Positions 1 to 6,862 of a stretch of 35,887 nt of DNA are shown here, one piece after another. Under the pieces are notes generated by a model, which saw only the letters and a program-made list of their open reading frames with translations, was not told the DNA's origin and made no database searches. A program made the position numbers and the translations under genes. Positions within the stretch are counted from its first letter, which is position 1. Every line of letters begins with the position of its first letter. Source of the DNA: Acidobacteriota bacterium (GTDB lineage: Bacteria; Acidobacteriota; Terriglobia; Acidiferrales; UBA7541); contig PMUS01000103.1 in the NCBI GenBank assembly GCA_003166795.1, positions 439 to 36,325 on the forward strand, written 5' to 3'.

Positions 1-234
1 GAACGAGAACTGATCGTCCGTATCGAGGGCCTTGGACCTGAACTTCTTGTCGGTGCTGACCACCGTGTGTGGCACGTCGTCACGATTGACCCACGTAATC
101 GTCGTGCCCGCCGCCACGGTGAGTTCTTTCGGTGTGAAGCTGAAATTATCGATCGCGATGCTCGGGGCAGTTTTTTCCTCCGCCGCTCGAGCGATTGAGA
201 CTCCGTGAACGACAACCAGTTCAGGCGTTGACAT
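1..234 (-). CDS. Cupredoxin (plastocyanin/amicyanin-like) protein, C-terminus cut by window edge
   Basis: Reading leftward from an ATG at 234, 78 codons are open to the window edge. The translation contains SFTPKELTVAAGTTITWVN followed by RDDVPHTVVS, the typical N-terminal half of a plastocyanin/amicyanin-type blue copper domain; the His of VPHTV is the first expected copper ligand. The remaining Cys/His/Met ligands would lie outside the window. The ATG lies inside the last codons of the sigma-factor gene (14-bp overlap), so translation is probably coupled. The only upstream in-frame stop is six codons before the ATG and no other start lies between, so this start is forced. The first 18 residues are hydrophobic but lack a clear basic n-region, so export is plausible and not proven. 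Family call is firm; electron-transfer partner is unknown. Confidence 0.8.
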   Translation of the reverse strand, partial: MSTPELVVVHGVSIARAAEEKTAPSIAIDNFSFTPKELTVAAGTTITWVNRDDVPHTVVSTDKKFRSKALDTDDQFSF

Positions 235-997
235 GATCGAGCACGTGCTTCAAACGGTCCATCGCGAGCGAACGGGGTATTGTTTTACGGCGCCGCCGCG
301 TGGTGCTTCCAAGTCTCTTCTGCAGCAGTTCACGTAGCTTCATTCGGGCCTTGTACAATTGCGATTTCGAATTCCCAACCGAGCATCCGAACATTTCGGC
401 GATCTCGTCGTGCTTGAATCCTTGAATGTCGTGGAGAATGAACATTGCCCTGTATCCGGGTGCCAACTCGTTCATGGCAGCTTGAAGAGTGATCCGGTCA
501 ATAACGCCATTTAGCCGAAGGTCGGGGACGCCAAACTCCTTGGGTTGAATACCCGACTTCTCGTCCGGGTTGGTGATCGAGTCCAGGGATATTGTCGCTA
601 TCGGCTTTCTGCGAAAACGCATCAGGACGATATTGACTGTCATCCGATGCAGCCACGTGGAAAAGGCCGATTCGCCACGAAACGTCTCAATCTTTCGGAA
701 TAAGTGCAGAAAGACGTCTTGAGTCAGATCCTCAGCTTCCGTTGAGTCTCCCGCCATACGAAGGCACAGGGTGTAGACCCTGCGGCTATGCAAGCGATAG
801 ATTCGTTCAAATGCGACGGCATCGCCCCGTTGAGCGAGTCGCGCGACATCCGCATCAGTCAACTCTCGTAGTTCGGCTTGTCTCGGTGCGCTCAATGTGT
901 CGTCCCTCAGATCTTTGCCCTTTTTATCCGGGCGGGTGCCTTTCAAGTGCAAATGGCCCAACAGATTCAACCCGCGCTCCGAAGCCGCTTGCGCCAA
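221..997 (-). CDS. ECF-type RNA polymerase sigma factor (sigma-70 family)
   Basis: About 258 residues. A region-2 segment (VAFERIYRLHSRRVYTLCLR and the following EAEDLTQDVFLHLFRKIETF) is the core-binding and -10 recognition part; FRGESAFSTWLHRMTVN is the usual end of region 2. Region 4 is seen in ELAPGYRAMFILHDIQGF and KHDEIAEMFGCSVGNSKSQL, a helix-turn-helix that reads the -35 element. The N-terminal ~50 residues are an extension beyond the usual ECF start. The 997 start is a TTG and uncertain; no ATG precedes region 2, so an internal GTG/TTG is equally possible. The 3' end overlaps the cupredoxin gene by 14 bp. No anti-sigma gene is visible in the window, so the controlling signal cannot be read; the target may include the cupredoxin. 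Confidence 0.88.
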   Translation of the reverse strand: MAQAASERGLNLLGHLHLKGTRPDKKGKDLRDDTLSAPRQAELRELTDADVARLAQRGDAVAFERIYRLHSRRVYTLCLRMAGDSTEAEDLTQDVFLHLFRKIETFRGESAFSTWLHRMTVNIVLMRFRRKPIATISLDSITNPDEKSGIQPKEFGVPDLRLNGVIDRITLQAAMNELAPGYRAMFILHDIQGFKHDEIAEMFGCSVGNSKSQLYKARMKLRELLQKRLGSTTRRRRKTIPRSLAMDRLKHVLDHVNA

Positions 998-1003
998 CTA
1001 GGC

Positions 1004-1061
1004 CGGCGGTGCCTGAATCTCACCGCCGACCAGTTGAGGCTTTGTGTATAGCCTCGAGGCT
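1004..1061 (-). terminator. Two hairpins between the secreted hypothetical gene and the sigma gene
   Basis: Immediately after the stop of the 1060-1509 gene there is a self-complementary AGCCTC/GAGGCT block (1035-1061; the unit occurs three times in alternating orientation), followed by a perfect 8-bp inverted repeat CGGCGGTG / CACCGCCG (1004-1011 and 1021-1028, 9-nt loop). Neither is followed by a clear T-run, so this is a candidate transcript end or leader structure for the sigma gene, not a textbook terminator. Confidence 0.35.
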
Positions 1062-1509
1062 AGAATCCGGCAGCCACGACGGTGTACTTCTTTTCCGCCG
1101 CAAGTTCCTCCCGCACCTGCTTCGGATACAAGAATTCATGGCCTATCGATTTACCCGGATAGAACCAGGTCACGATCGCCTGAGGCTGTTCAGACCCACG
1201 CCTCGCGAAAGTGAACGCAGTGTTGGCAGTGGGCTGCGAACGCTCGGCAGAAGCCGTGAGCACAATCGCATACAGTTTTCTTCGATCAGAGCTGAAGATA
1301 TGGACCTCCTCGTGGTGGTTAATGTCATCAGGCAGCACGAACAAGTAAGTTCCCGCAGGCAGGACGTGTCCCGAAATCTGAACGGCCTGATTAAAGGTGA
1401 GTTTGGTCTCCTGATTGAACTCATCTGCTCGTGCAGCAGGCTGGACGAGCAAGAATGCAAGAAAAAACGTAATAGTGGCAAACGTCTTAACAACATATAT
1501 TTGTTTCAT
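1060..1509 (-). CDS. Secreted hypothetical protein, a family typical of Acidobacteriota
   Basis: 149 residues with a clear signal peptide (KQIY... hydrophobic core, cut near PAARA-DEF). The mature part has short beta-rich segments, FNQAVQISGHVLPAGTYLF and IVTWFYPGKSIGHEFLYPKQ. I recognise this pattern from many small acidobacterial exported proteins ('...PAGTYVFKL...', '...WFYPG...G.EF.YP'), but know of no biochemical function. The ATG at 1509 is preceded by a good Shine-Dalgarno (AAGGAG, about 5 nt upstream). It stands alone, transcribed toward the sigma gene 62 bp downstream. The family resemblance is from memory and needs a profile search; the secretion call is firm. Confidence 0.8.
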   Translation of the reverse strand: MKQIYVVKTFATITFFLAFLLVQPAARADEFNQETKLTFNQAVQISGHVLPAGTYLFVLPDDINHHEEVHIFSSDRRKLYAIVLTASAERSQPTANTAFTFARRGSEQPQAIVTWFYPGKSIGHEFLYPKQVREELAAEKKYTVVAAGF

Positions 1510-1669
1510 GACAGCTCCTTTTTTAAGTATTGCGGCCCAGCTGATGCTCGCAATTTACATCCGCAATTCTGAGTTAATGCGTTCTTTCAGCACCGTTGTT
1601 TCATATGTGAGAACCAGTTGAATGTCGGTTTTATTCCCATTTGCTTCCTCTTTCTTTGACGATTAAAAC

Positions 1670-1689
1670 CAAACGCTTAGAGGCGTTTG
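1670..1689 (-). terminator. Probable rho-independent terminator after the small Tat-signal gene
   Basis: Perfect 7-bp inverted repeat CAAACGC-N6-GCGTTTG. On the minus strand it is followed directly by GTTTTAAT, which fits a weak intrinsic terminator for the leftward gene ending at 1792. On the plus strand the tail is poorer. Confidence 0.5.
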
Positions 1690-1791
1690 TTTGGGAATGA
1701 AGCCCACATCCCTAGTGATGGACGGTCAAGAAATGGCCCGACCGCGTGAGTCAAAGCGGGACCGCCCTCATGCAGGTTTTTCTTCAGCCGG

Positions 1792-1989
1792 TCAGAGCGG
1801 ACGGGTTGCGGCGTCCGCTTCTTCCACCAGTTGATTCACTGCTTGGAGGAACTTCGGTGTCTGCTCAACAAATAACCCATCTGCCGTGAACGAGGTAATG
1901 GTCGCTACGGCGCCCGCGGCCATCGCTCCCTTTTTCAGGAACGACCGGCGATTTACCGGCTGTTGGGTTTCACCCTCTGGTTGCCTCAT
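1792..1989 (-). CDS. Small twin-arginine-signal protein of unknown function
   Basis: 65 residues starting at an ATG (1989) with an excellent GGAGG eight bases upstream; an upstream TTG would extend it by five residues but would bury the ribosome site. The protein is almost all Tat signal: NRRSFLKKG followed by the hydrophobic AMAAGAVATITSFTA. The remaining ~30 residues (VEQTPKFLQAVNQLVEEADA) are helical and acidic. Such a short Tat protein usually escorts or anchors another subunit, or is the stub of a lost enzyme; I see no partner. It is divergent from the OxyR-like gene (175 bp between starts), so it may be that regulator's target. Confidence 0.7.
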   Translation of the reverse strand: MRQPEGETQQPVNRRSFLKKGAMAAGAVATITSFTADGLFVEQTPKFLQAVNQLVEEADAATRPL

Positions 1990-2163
1990 TTTCTTTTCCT
2001 CCAAGAATTGAATTCCTCGAATTGTGAATGCGGGATTAAAAGAAGAGAATTAAGGGAGCCCCGAAACTCAGGAGGACCTAAAGTTTCCCTTCCTTTTGGA
2101 CAGTACACTTGGCGCCTCCCGGCATCCAATACTTGTTACTCATCTGACGAATAAGCAGGACTA

Positions 2164-3042
2164 ATGGAACTCCACCAGCTCAGGTACTTTTGTGCGATTG
2201 CGGACACGGGAAGCTTCAGCCGAGCCGCGCGGCAGACTTTCGTGTCGCAGCCAGCGCTCTCGCAGCAGATCGGAAAGCTCGAAGATGAATTGGGAACCCG
2301 GCTCTTTAACCGCTTGGGCCGCTCGGTCACACTCACCGAACTCGGCAAGACGTTTCTTCCGCGTGTGCGAGCGGTGTTGCGGGATCTGGAATCGGCCCGG
2401 GATGACGTCATCGAGAAGAAGACTTCGATCACGGGACTGGTTTCCGTGGGGGTGATCCCGACGGTCGCGCCATATTTTCTACCGTCGATTCTCGCGACGT
2501 TCTCGCGGAAATGGCCCCTGGTGCACATAACGGTAGTGGAAGAGATCACGGCCTTGCTGCTCGACAAGCTGCGGGCAGGCTCGATCGACGTTGCGGTTGT
2601 GGCGCTTCCGGTTCCGGTGCGCAGCCAGGAATTCGAATCGTTCCCACTGATGACCGAGAAACTATTCGCGGTGTTGCCGAAGGGCCATGAACTCGCGGGC
2701 CGGCGCGAGGTGTCGCTCGGAGAGCTTCAGGGCGAGCCATTTCTGCTGCTCCGTGATGGCCATTGTTTCCGCGAAACGGCGGTCGAGGCGTGTAAGCGGG
2801 CACGGCTGATTCCGCAGATCGTTTTTGAGAGCGGCCAATTCAGCAGCATTCTAAGCATGGTGAGTGCGGGGCTCGGTGTTTCGATTGTTCCGGCGATGGC
2901 TCTGGAGAAACGCCCGGGATGCCGCTACGTTCCACTCGCGGACGGGCGTGCCGCGCGGACGATCGGCTTTGTCACGCTGAATGGAAAATCACCAACTCGC
3001 GCGAATGAAGCATTCTTGGCTCACCTCGGTGCGAGATCGTGA
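2164..3042 (+). CDS. LysR-family regulator resembling OxyR
   Basis: 292 residues, normal LysR length. An N-terminal winged HTH occupies residues 1-65 (MELHQLRYFCAIADTGSFSR, with the recognition helix in SQPALSQQIGKLE), followed by a substrate-binding-like domain. Residues 196-211 read LRDGHCFRETAVEACK: Cys201 and Cys210 are nine apart and sit in the same 'DGHC-R' context as the peroxide-sensing Cys199/Cys208 of E. coli OxyR. This supports a thiol redox sensor (inference). Unlike many oxyR loci there is no catalase, peroxidase or ahpC alongside; the divergent neighbour is the 65-residue Tat protein. The ATG at 2164 matches the conserved family start; no strong ribosome site precedes it. Confidence 0.85.
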   Translation: MELHQLRYFCAIADTGSFSRAARQTFVSQPALSQQIGKLEDELGTRLFNRLGRSVTLTELGKTFLPRVRAVLRDLESARDDVIEKKTSITGLVSVGVIPTVAPYFLPSILATFSRKWPLVHITVVEEITALLLDKLRAGSIDVAVVALPVPVRSQEFESFPLMTEKLFAVLPKGHELAGRREVSLGELQGEPFLLLRDGHCFRETAVEACKRARLIPQIVFESGQFSSILSMVSAGLGVSIVPAMALEKRPGCRYVPLADGRAARTIGFVTLNGKSPTRANEAFLAHLGARS

Positions 3043-3502
3043 TCGTGCAGACTGGCTTCGATTGATGCCCGCTTTTCGAAACGTCTGTAGGTTGATTTGA
3101 CTCGAAGAACACGGACTCAAGCTCCGGCCGGAATTCGCGATTTCGACCTCCAGTTCGCACCCCGTGTGTTCCTCCTGCCCCGGACATTGTGAATTTCTAG
3201 CCGATGCAGGACCCGGATTTTGCAGGCAGCGCGGTCGACGAACCTTCCAAATCGTCCAGCTGAACACTTAGCCTTTCGGGACGCCGCTCGGCAAGAACGA
3301 AGGCGTTGCTTCATTCGAGAAACCCGCGGACGCTTCACGCTCCAAACGGCTCGGCATCCCCGGTTCCATTCAAACTCGCTGTCCCTTTCTATGCCTCGTC
3401 AGAAACCACAGTTCATTGGCGCGTATGCGGGAATAAAGAGCAAGGATCTCCCGTCTATATAGAGGGGACACACCCAAGCTTGCTGAAGGGAGATCAATTG
3501 TG
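3043..3502 (+). other. 460-bp stretch without a recognisable gene
   Basis: Several short open frames cross this stretch on both strands, but none has a ribosome site, a recognisable motif or a plausible composition. It probably holds the promoter of the following small gene and perhaps decayed sequence. I see no tRNA, repeat or clear operator. Confidence 0.5.
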
Positions 3503-3670
3503 ATGAAAAATAGAAAGGACCTAAAGACGATGAGGAGTCACGAGTGCATCGCGAGTTTGGCGATAGTAATGGTCGCGGCTACGGTACCGCTGGCGGGATC
3601 GCCCCAACATTTCGGCGACTGTTCAGCAGCCGCTACCGGGAATAGCAGTGGTGCGGTGAGGGGGCGATGA
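3503..3670 (+). pseudogene. Secreted-protein stub, possibly the N-terminus of a PD40 beta-propeller protein
   Basis: 55 codons with a good Shine-Dalgarno (AGGGAGA) and a signal peptide (RSHECIASLAIVMVAATVPL, then AGSPQ). After the signal the only recognisable piece is QHFGDCSAA, close to the QHFGDWSAPVNLG opening of secreted PD40/WD40-like propeller proteins as I remember them. The frame then degenerates and stops at a TGA that overlaps the next ATG (ATGA). It could equally be a short genuine leader peptide coupling translation to the DUF2231 gene. The propeller identity rests on about eight residues and is speculative. Confidence 0.4.
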
Positions 3671-4122
3671 GCGTAAATCCATTCGACATCAGAACTGCGC
3701 TTCTAGCCAGGCACGCACAGCATGTGGTGCTGATTCACTTCCCGATTGCGCTTTTTACCGCGGCCGTCGGATTCGACTATCTCGCACAGTTGACAAAGAA
3801 CCGTATGCTGGCTGCGGCGGCGTACTTCAATCTGCTAGTGGCTGCGGCCTCTACTGTGCCAGTTGTGGCCACCGGCCTGATCGCGTGGCAATGGGCGCTT
3901 GAGGGGCAAAAACTGAAAGGGATTCTGTTGATGCATTTGGTTTTTGGTTGTGTGTCGAGCGTGCTGATCTGGCTTGTGTTTTGGATTCACTTCCGTGTAC
4001 GGCGTCATCCAGAGCAGGCCATGCCAAATTTACGCTTGCCCGTCGAAGCAATCGCCGTGTTGCTCGTGGGATTAACGGGGCATCTCGGTGGTTTTCTAAG
4101 TGGGGTAAATGGGCCCGGCTAA
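3667..4122 (+). CDS. DUF2231-type integral membrane protein
   Basis: 151 residues with four predicted membrane helices: around HVVLIHFPIALFTAAVGFDY, YFNLLVAAASTVPVVATGLI, LMHLVFGCVSSVLIWLVFWI and VEAIAVLLVGLTGHLGGFLS. The HFPIAL motif near the first helix, a histidine at the start of the third helix and GHLGG in the fourth are typical of DUF2231, whose members are thought to bind heme or metal in the membrane and often sit with cytochromes; the function is not established. The ATG overlaps the stop of the preceding stub (ATGA), so translation is coupled to it. No cytochrome gene is adjacent. Confidence 0.8.
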   Translation: MSVNPFDIRTALLARHAQHVVLIHFPIALFTAAVGFDYLAQLTKNRMLAAAAYFNLLVAAASTVPVVATGLIAWQWALEGQKLKGILLMHLVFGCVSSVLIWLVFWIHFRVRRHPEQAMPNLRLPVEAIAVLLVGLTGHLGGFLSGVNGPG

Positions 4123-4169
4123 ACGCGTGCTAGTGGAGTGACAACTTGTTTTGAGACAGTTTTTCAAAG

Positions 4170-5087
4170 TTATACTTCCGACGCATGTTTACAACCGCCC
4201 AGTGGTCGACAGATTCCGGGAAACCCAAACATTCTGAGCACTCCAGTCATTCCTTGGAGCTTGTTGAGCCCGTCCGAGGCGGCGACCTTGCAAGCTTTGG
4301 CAAGCGTTGGCAAGCGTTGGATAGTTGAAAACCATATCCCGGAAACATTCCACCGACCCACCATAGAACGGTACGGCCCGGCCAAGATGCATAATTTCTG
4401 TCGCGCGGCGCCCTAAGGCGTGCATGCCAAGGAGCTTACGCGTTGCCGGATCGAAAAGCAGCTAGAGTATCCCGGCCTCGTCGCCGAGCTTCATGCTCTT
4501 CGCAATCTCGGAGTACTTCGCGATTCCGACTTCGTAGGGAAATCCGTTCGCCGTTAGTGTTTCCTCGGTCTGGCCAACCATGGAGACTTCTGGAATGGTG
4601 TAAATCCCGTATGGAAAAAGATCTGGCATTTGTCCGAAGGGAATCCCGAACATATGACACGCCCCCAGCCGAACCTGTTCCATCGAGCAGCTTGCGAGCG
4701 CCGGAAACCCGATAACGTCCCGGGCCGCGTAGATATGTGGAACTTCAGTTTGAAGGAACTCATTGAGCCTTAGCCTGGCCACGCGAGTCGGCGACCAGTC
4801 CAGCAGCCCCCAGACGAAGCTGATCACCATTGGCTTGGCGACCCACGGCATCGATAAGAGCGTCACCGTGCACTTTCTTGCCGCTCTCCAAGTCCGCAAA
4901 AACAGAATCGTGTTCCGTGTCAATAGCGGCATGCGCCACCTTTTCCCCCAATCGGAAAGTCACTCCAAGCCGGCGGAACGGTCCGGTCAATCACGGCGAC
5001 GCTTTTGCGGGCGTTTGCCGCTGCGATGGCGCACTTCTGCCCTGCTGGGTCACTGCCGATCACCACCAGGTCATATTCGGGTACCAT
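4170..5087 (-). pseudogene. sthA: Degraded soluble pyridine-nucleotide transhydrogenase (SthA family)
   Basis: Pieces of one flavoprotein occur in order but in different frames. The FAD-binding start (YDLVVIGSDPAGQKCAIAAA, from ATG 5087) runs to about 4985, where it joins out of frame to RRLGVTFRLGEKVAH and GDALIDAVGRQANGDQL; the ~180 residues normally between, including the redox-loop and NAD region, are missing. At about 4770 an extra base shifts DSRGQAKA into LNEFLQTEVPHIYAARDVIG, where the usual AAGD is AARD. After DLFPYGIYTIPEVSMVGQTE and YEVGIAKYSEIAKSM the C-terminus (NYPTLA...) is shifted again by a 10-bp tandem duplication at 4301-4320, beyond which KACKVAASDGLNKL is readable. SthA normally interconverts NADH and NADPH; no active product is possible. 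Confidence 0.88.
4291..4320. repeat. 10-bp tandem repeat causing a frameshift in the sthA pseudogene
   Basis: CAAGCGTTGG occurs twice in tandem (4301-4310, 4311-4320), preceded by a one-mismatch copy CAAGCTTTGG (4291-4300). Removing one unit restores NYPTLAKACKVAASDG, the conserved SthA C-terminus, so the extra unit is a mutation. Replication slippage is the likely cause. Confidence 0.85.
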
Positions 5088-5097
5088 GCGCCCTCTT

Positions 5098-5901
5098 CTA
5101 CCGAACGTGCGCTGCAGCTTCTTCAATCAGGGCCGCAACTTCCTTCGGCCTGGAGACGTAGACGGAGTGGCTGGCACCTGGGACTTCGACCATGTGGCTC
5201 TTGGCGCGTGTGGCGTACCAACGTTCGAGGTCGGGATTGATGGTTCTGTCGCTGCCCGCCACCAACATCCAGCTCGGTTTGCTTCTCCACGCAGCCGTAG
5301 TGATCACTGCTTTGAAATTGTCAGCGAAGTTGAGCACCTGCGAGCGTGCCATGAGCGCAGCCTGCTCCGCGGGCAGGTCGGCCGCGAAGTAGTCATGAAA
5401 CTGCGCAGGGTCGAGGTAGGTGAAACCGTCTGCCGTCTTCTTTATCGCACCAGACTTGCTGAGGTCACTCTGGAAGCGCTTTCCGTCGTCCGCCTCGTTC
5501 TCTCCAGCGTCTGGCATGTGGGCGGCGACGTACACCAAGCCGGCAACCGATGGGTCCGTCCCCGCTTCGGTAATGACGGCTCCCCCGTAGCTGTGAGCGA
5601 CAAGAATGCACGGTCCATCTTGCAGAGCAAGGGTGCGCTTGGTGGCAGCGACATCTTCTTTAAAGGACGTCTCCGGCTCTTGAACGATGCTGACGTTGTA
5701 TCCATCCTTGACGAGAATATCGTAAACGCCTTTCCATCCAGATCCATCTGCCCAGGCACCGTGAACCAGGACAATATTGCGAATGCGATGCTCTTCGTTC
5801 TGCCCTGAAAGTGCACGGCAGCAGGTGAACAGCAATATTGCGACGCAGAGGTATTGAGTTGATCTTAGTACTGCGCGCATAGCCTTCATCGAATTGTACA
5901 T
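5098..5901 (-). CDS. Exported alpha/beta-fold hydrolase (EstC/methylesterase-like)
   Basis: 267 residues from the ATG at 5901, which has AAGGAG six bases upstream; a longer frame exists but lacks a ribosome site. Residues 1-33 form a signal peptide (QYLCVAILLFTCCRALSG). The core starts with IVLVHGAWADGSGWKGVYDI (oxyanion HGxW), the nucleophile elbow is AHSYGG (Ser104), the acid is probably Asp218 (VAGSDRTI) and the base His245 (GASHSVYVSRP). This is the family of small plant-MES/EstC-like esterases, which act on small esters or related leaving groups; the substrate is unknown. The gene ends 11 bp before the sthA remnant and may once have shared its transcript. It is an isolated gene now. Confidence 0.85.
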   Translation of the reverse strand: MYNSMKAMRAVLRSTQYLCVAILLFTCCRALSGQNEEHRIRNIVLVHGAWADGSGWKGVYDILVKDGYNVSIVQEPETSFKEDVAATKRTLALQDGPCILVAHSYGGAVITEAGTDPSVAGLVYVAAHMPDAGENEADDGKRFQSDLSKSGAIKKTADGFTYLDPAQFHDYFAADLPAEQAALMARSQVLNFADNFKAVITTAAWRSKPSWMLVAGSDRTINPDLERWYATRAKSHMVEVPGASHSVYVSRPKEVAALIEEAAAHVR

Positions 5902-6169
5902 TTTGTCGCTCCTTTTTTTATTGGTGTCACGTTGAGGCTGTGGCGCCGAGCTTCTTGCCTGCGGCAAGGACCGGTTGGGAGAGCGCTCGGTCCACCCGCA
6001 GGAACTTCCGGTGGTTAACCAAACCTTTGACATGAGCACCTCGTTTATCCAATCCAGGGTCACTGACGTCAAAATGGATATAGTCGAGCCGTGTTCTGAA
6101 CTGAGATCCAATGTTCGGTTGTACACTCTATCTTCCCCTGGTCATTGCTCTGACGGTGCTTGATAGAAA

Positions 6170-6583
6170 ATGACGCCGATCGAGATGGTGCTCATGAGCC
6201 CGGCACCGGTTACAGCTCTAGCCGCTATTTTGGGTTCGGTTACAGGTGCATTGGGTTGTAGTTTAAGCACTTGGATAGCCCAAAGACATCAGGATCGGCG
6301 CGATTTGCTGGCGAAAAAGATCTTCCACCGCGAGGAACTGTGTTCAGATTTCATCACCGAAAGTGCGCGCCTCCTGATAGACGCCTTGGAGCACAGCGTA
6401 AGCGATCCCAAGAGTCTGATTCCGGCATATGCGCTGTTGAGTCGCATTCGTCTCAGTTCCTCGCCGGACGTACTCGCGACCTCCGAGGAAGTTGTAAGAG
6501 ACATCATTCGCACTTACTCGAAGGCGAATCTAATGCCCGAGGAGGTACGACTCGGGGCCGCGAGCGGCGAAAATCCCTTGTGA
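6170..6583 (+). CDS. Hypothetical membrane-anchored protein
   Basis: 137 residues. One N-terminal membrane helix (APVTALAAILGSVTGALGCS) is followed by a soluble, charged helical domain containing HREELCSDFITESARLLIDA and LSRIRLSSSPDVLATSEEVV. I have seen similar 'one helix plus 100-residue cytoplasmic helical domain' proteins annotated only as hypothetical. An ATG six codons in (MVLMSP) is an alternative start; neither has a strong ribosome site. It stands alone between the hydrolase promoter region and the RND remnant. Confidence 0.65.
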   Translation: MTPIEMVLMSPAPVTALAAILGSVTGALGCSLSTWIAQRHQDRRDLLAKKIFHREELCSDFITESARLLIDALEHSVSDPKSLIPAYALLSRIRLSSSPDVLATSEEVVRDIIRTYSKANLMPEEVRLGAASGENPL

Positions 6584-6646
6584 AAGTTTAGCGATATTTG
6601 TCGTGCCGAACTTGATTCGATGCAAAGACAAATGTGACCGTGATGA

Positions 6647-6862
6647 GAGTGTAGACGCCGCCGGGGTCTCCAGGTGGGACTCGTTCGAAAGGGTCAGTCG
6701 GAGTTTGTCCCTGTGAAAATCGGACGCGACTACGGCAGCACCGTTGAAATAGTCTCGGGACTCCAAGTTTCCGATGCAGTGATTCTGGATCCTGCGGACG
6801 CTCTCGTTTCCGGTACGCCTGTTGCCGTGAATCAGCAACCCGCGGAAGGAGTCGGGCAATGA
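6647..6862 (+). pseudogene. C-terminal remnant of an RND-efflux membrane-fusion protein
   Basis: About 70 codons are open in frame from a stop at 6644. They read FVPVKIGRDYGSTVEIVSGL and QVSDAVILDPADALVSGTPV, the last domain (membrane-proximal beta-barrel) of HlyD/MFP-type periplasmic adaptors. The remaining ~300 residues of the adaptor and the RND pump gene expected upstream are absent; a GTG at 6674 could still give a 62-residue peptide. Its TGA overlaps the ATG of the outer-membrane factor (ATGA), the normal operon junction, so the deletion removed the 5' part of an efflux operon and left this tail. Confidence 0.8.

Noticed and set aside
742..1572. A 276-codon plus-strand open frame
   Set aside because: It runs antisense over the sigma factor and the secreted protein, both with clear motifs and ribosome sites; its own translation is arginine-rich with no motif.
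2110..2150. AAGTATTGG on the minus strand upstream of the small Tat gene, resembling the end of the 44-bp element
   Set aside because: Only nine bases match; the AGACAAA segment and the left dyad are missing when aligned at the fixed spacing, so it is not counted as a fifth copy.
3380..3425. CAGAAACCACAGTTCATTGGCG, similar to the right arm of the 44-bp element
   Set aside because: Several mismatches in the right arm, no left dyad and no -10 box at 17-18 bp.
5005..5808. A 267-codon plus-strand open frame
   Set aside because: Antisense to the alpha/beta hydrolase and the sthA remnant; no motif and no ribosome site.
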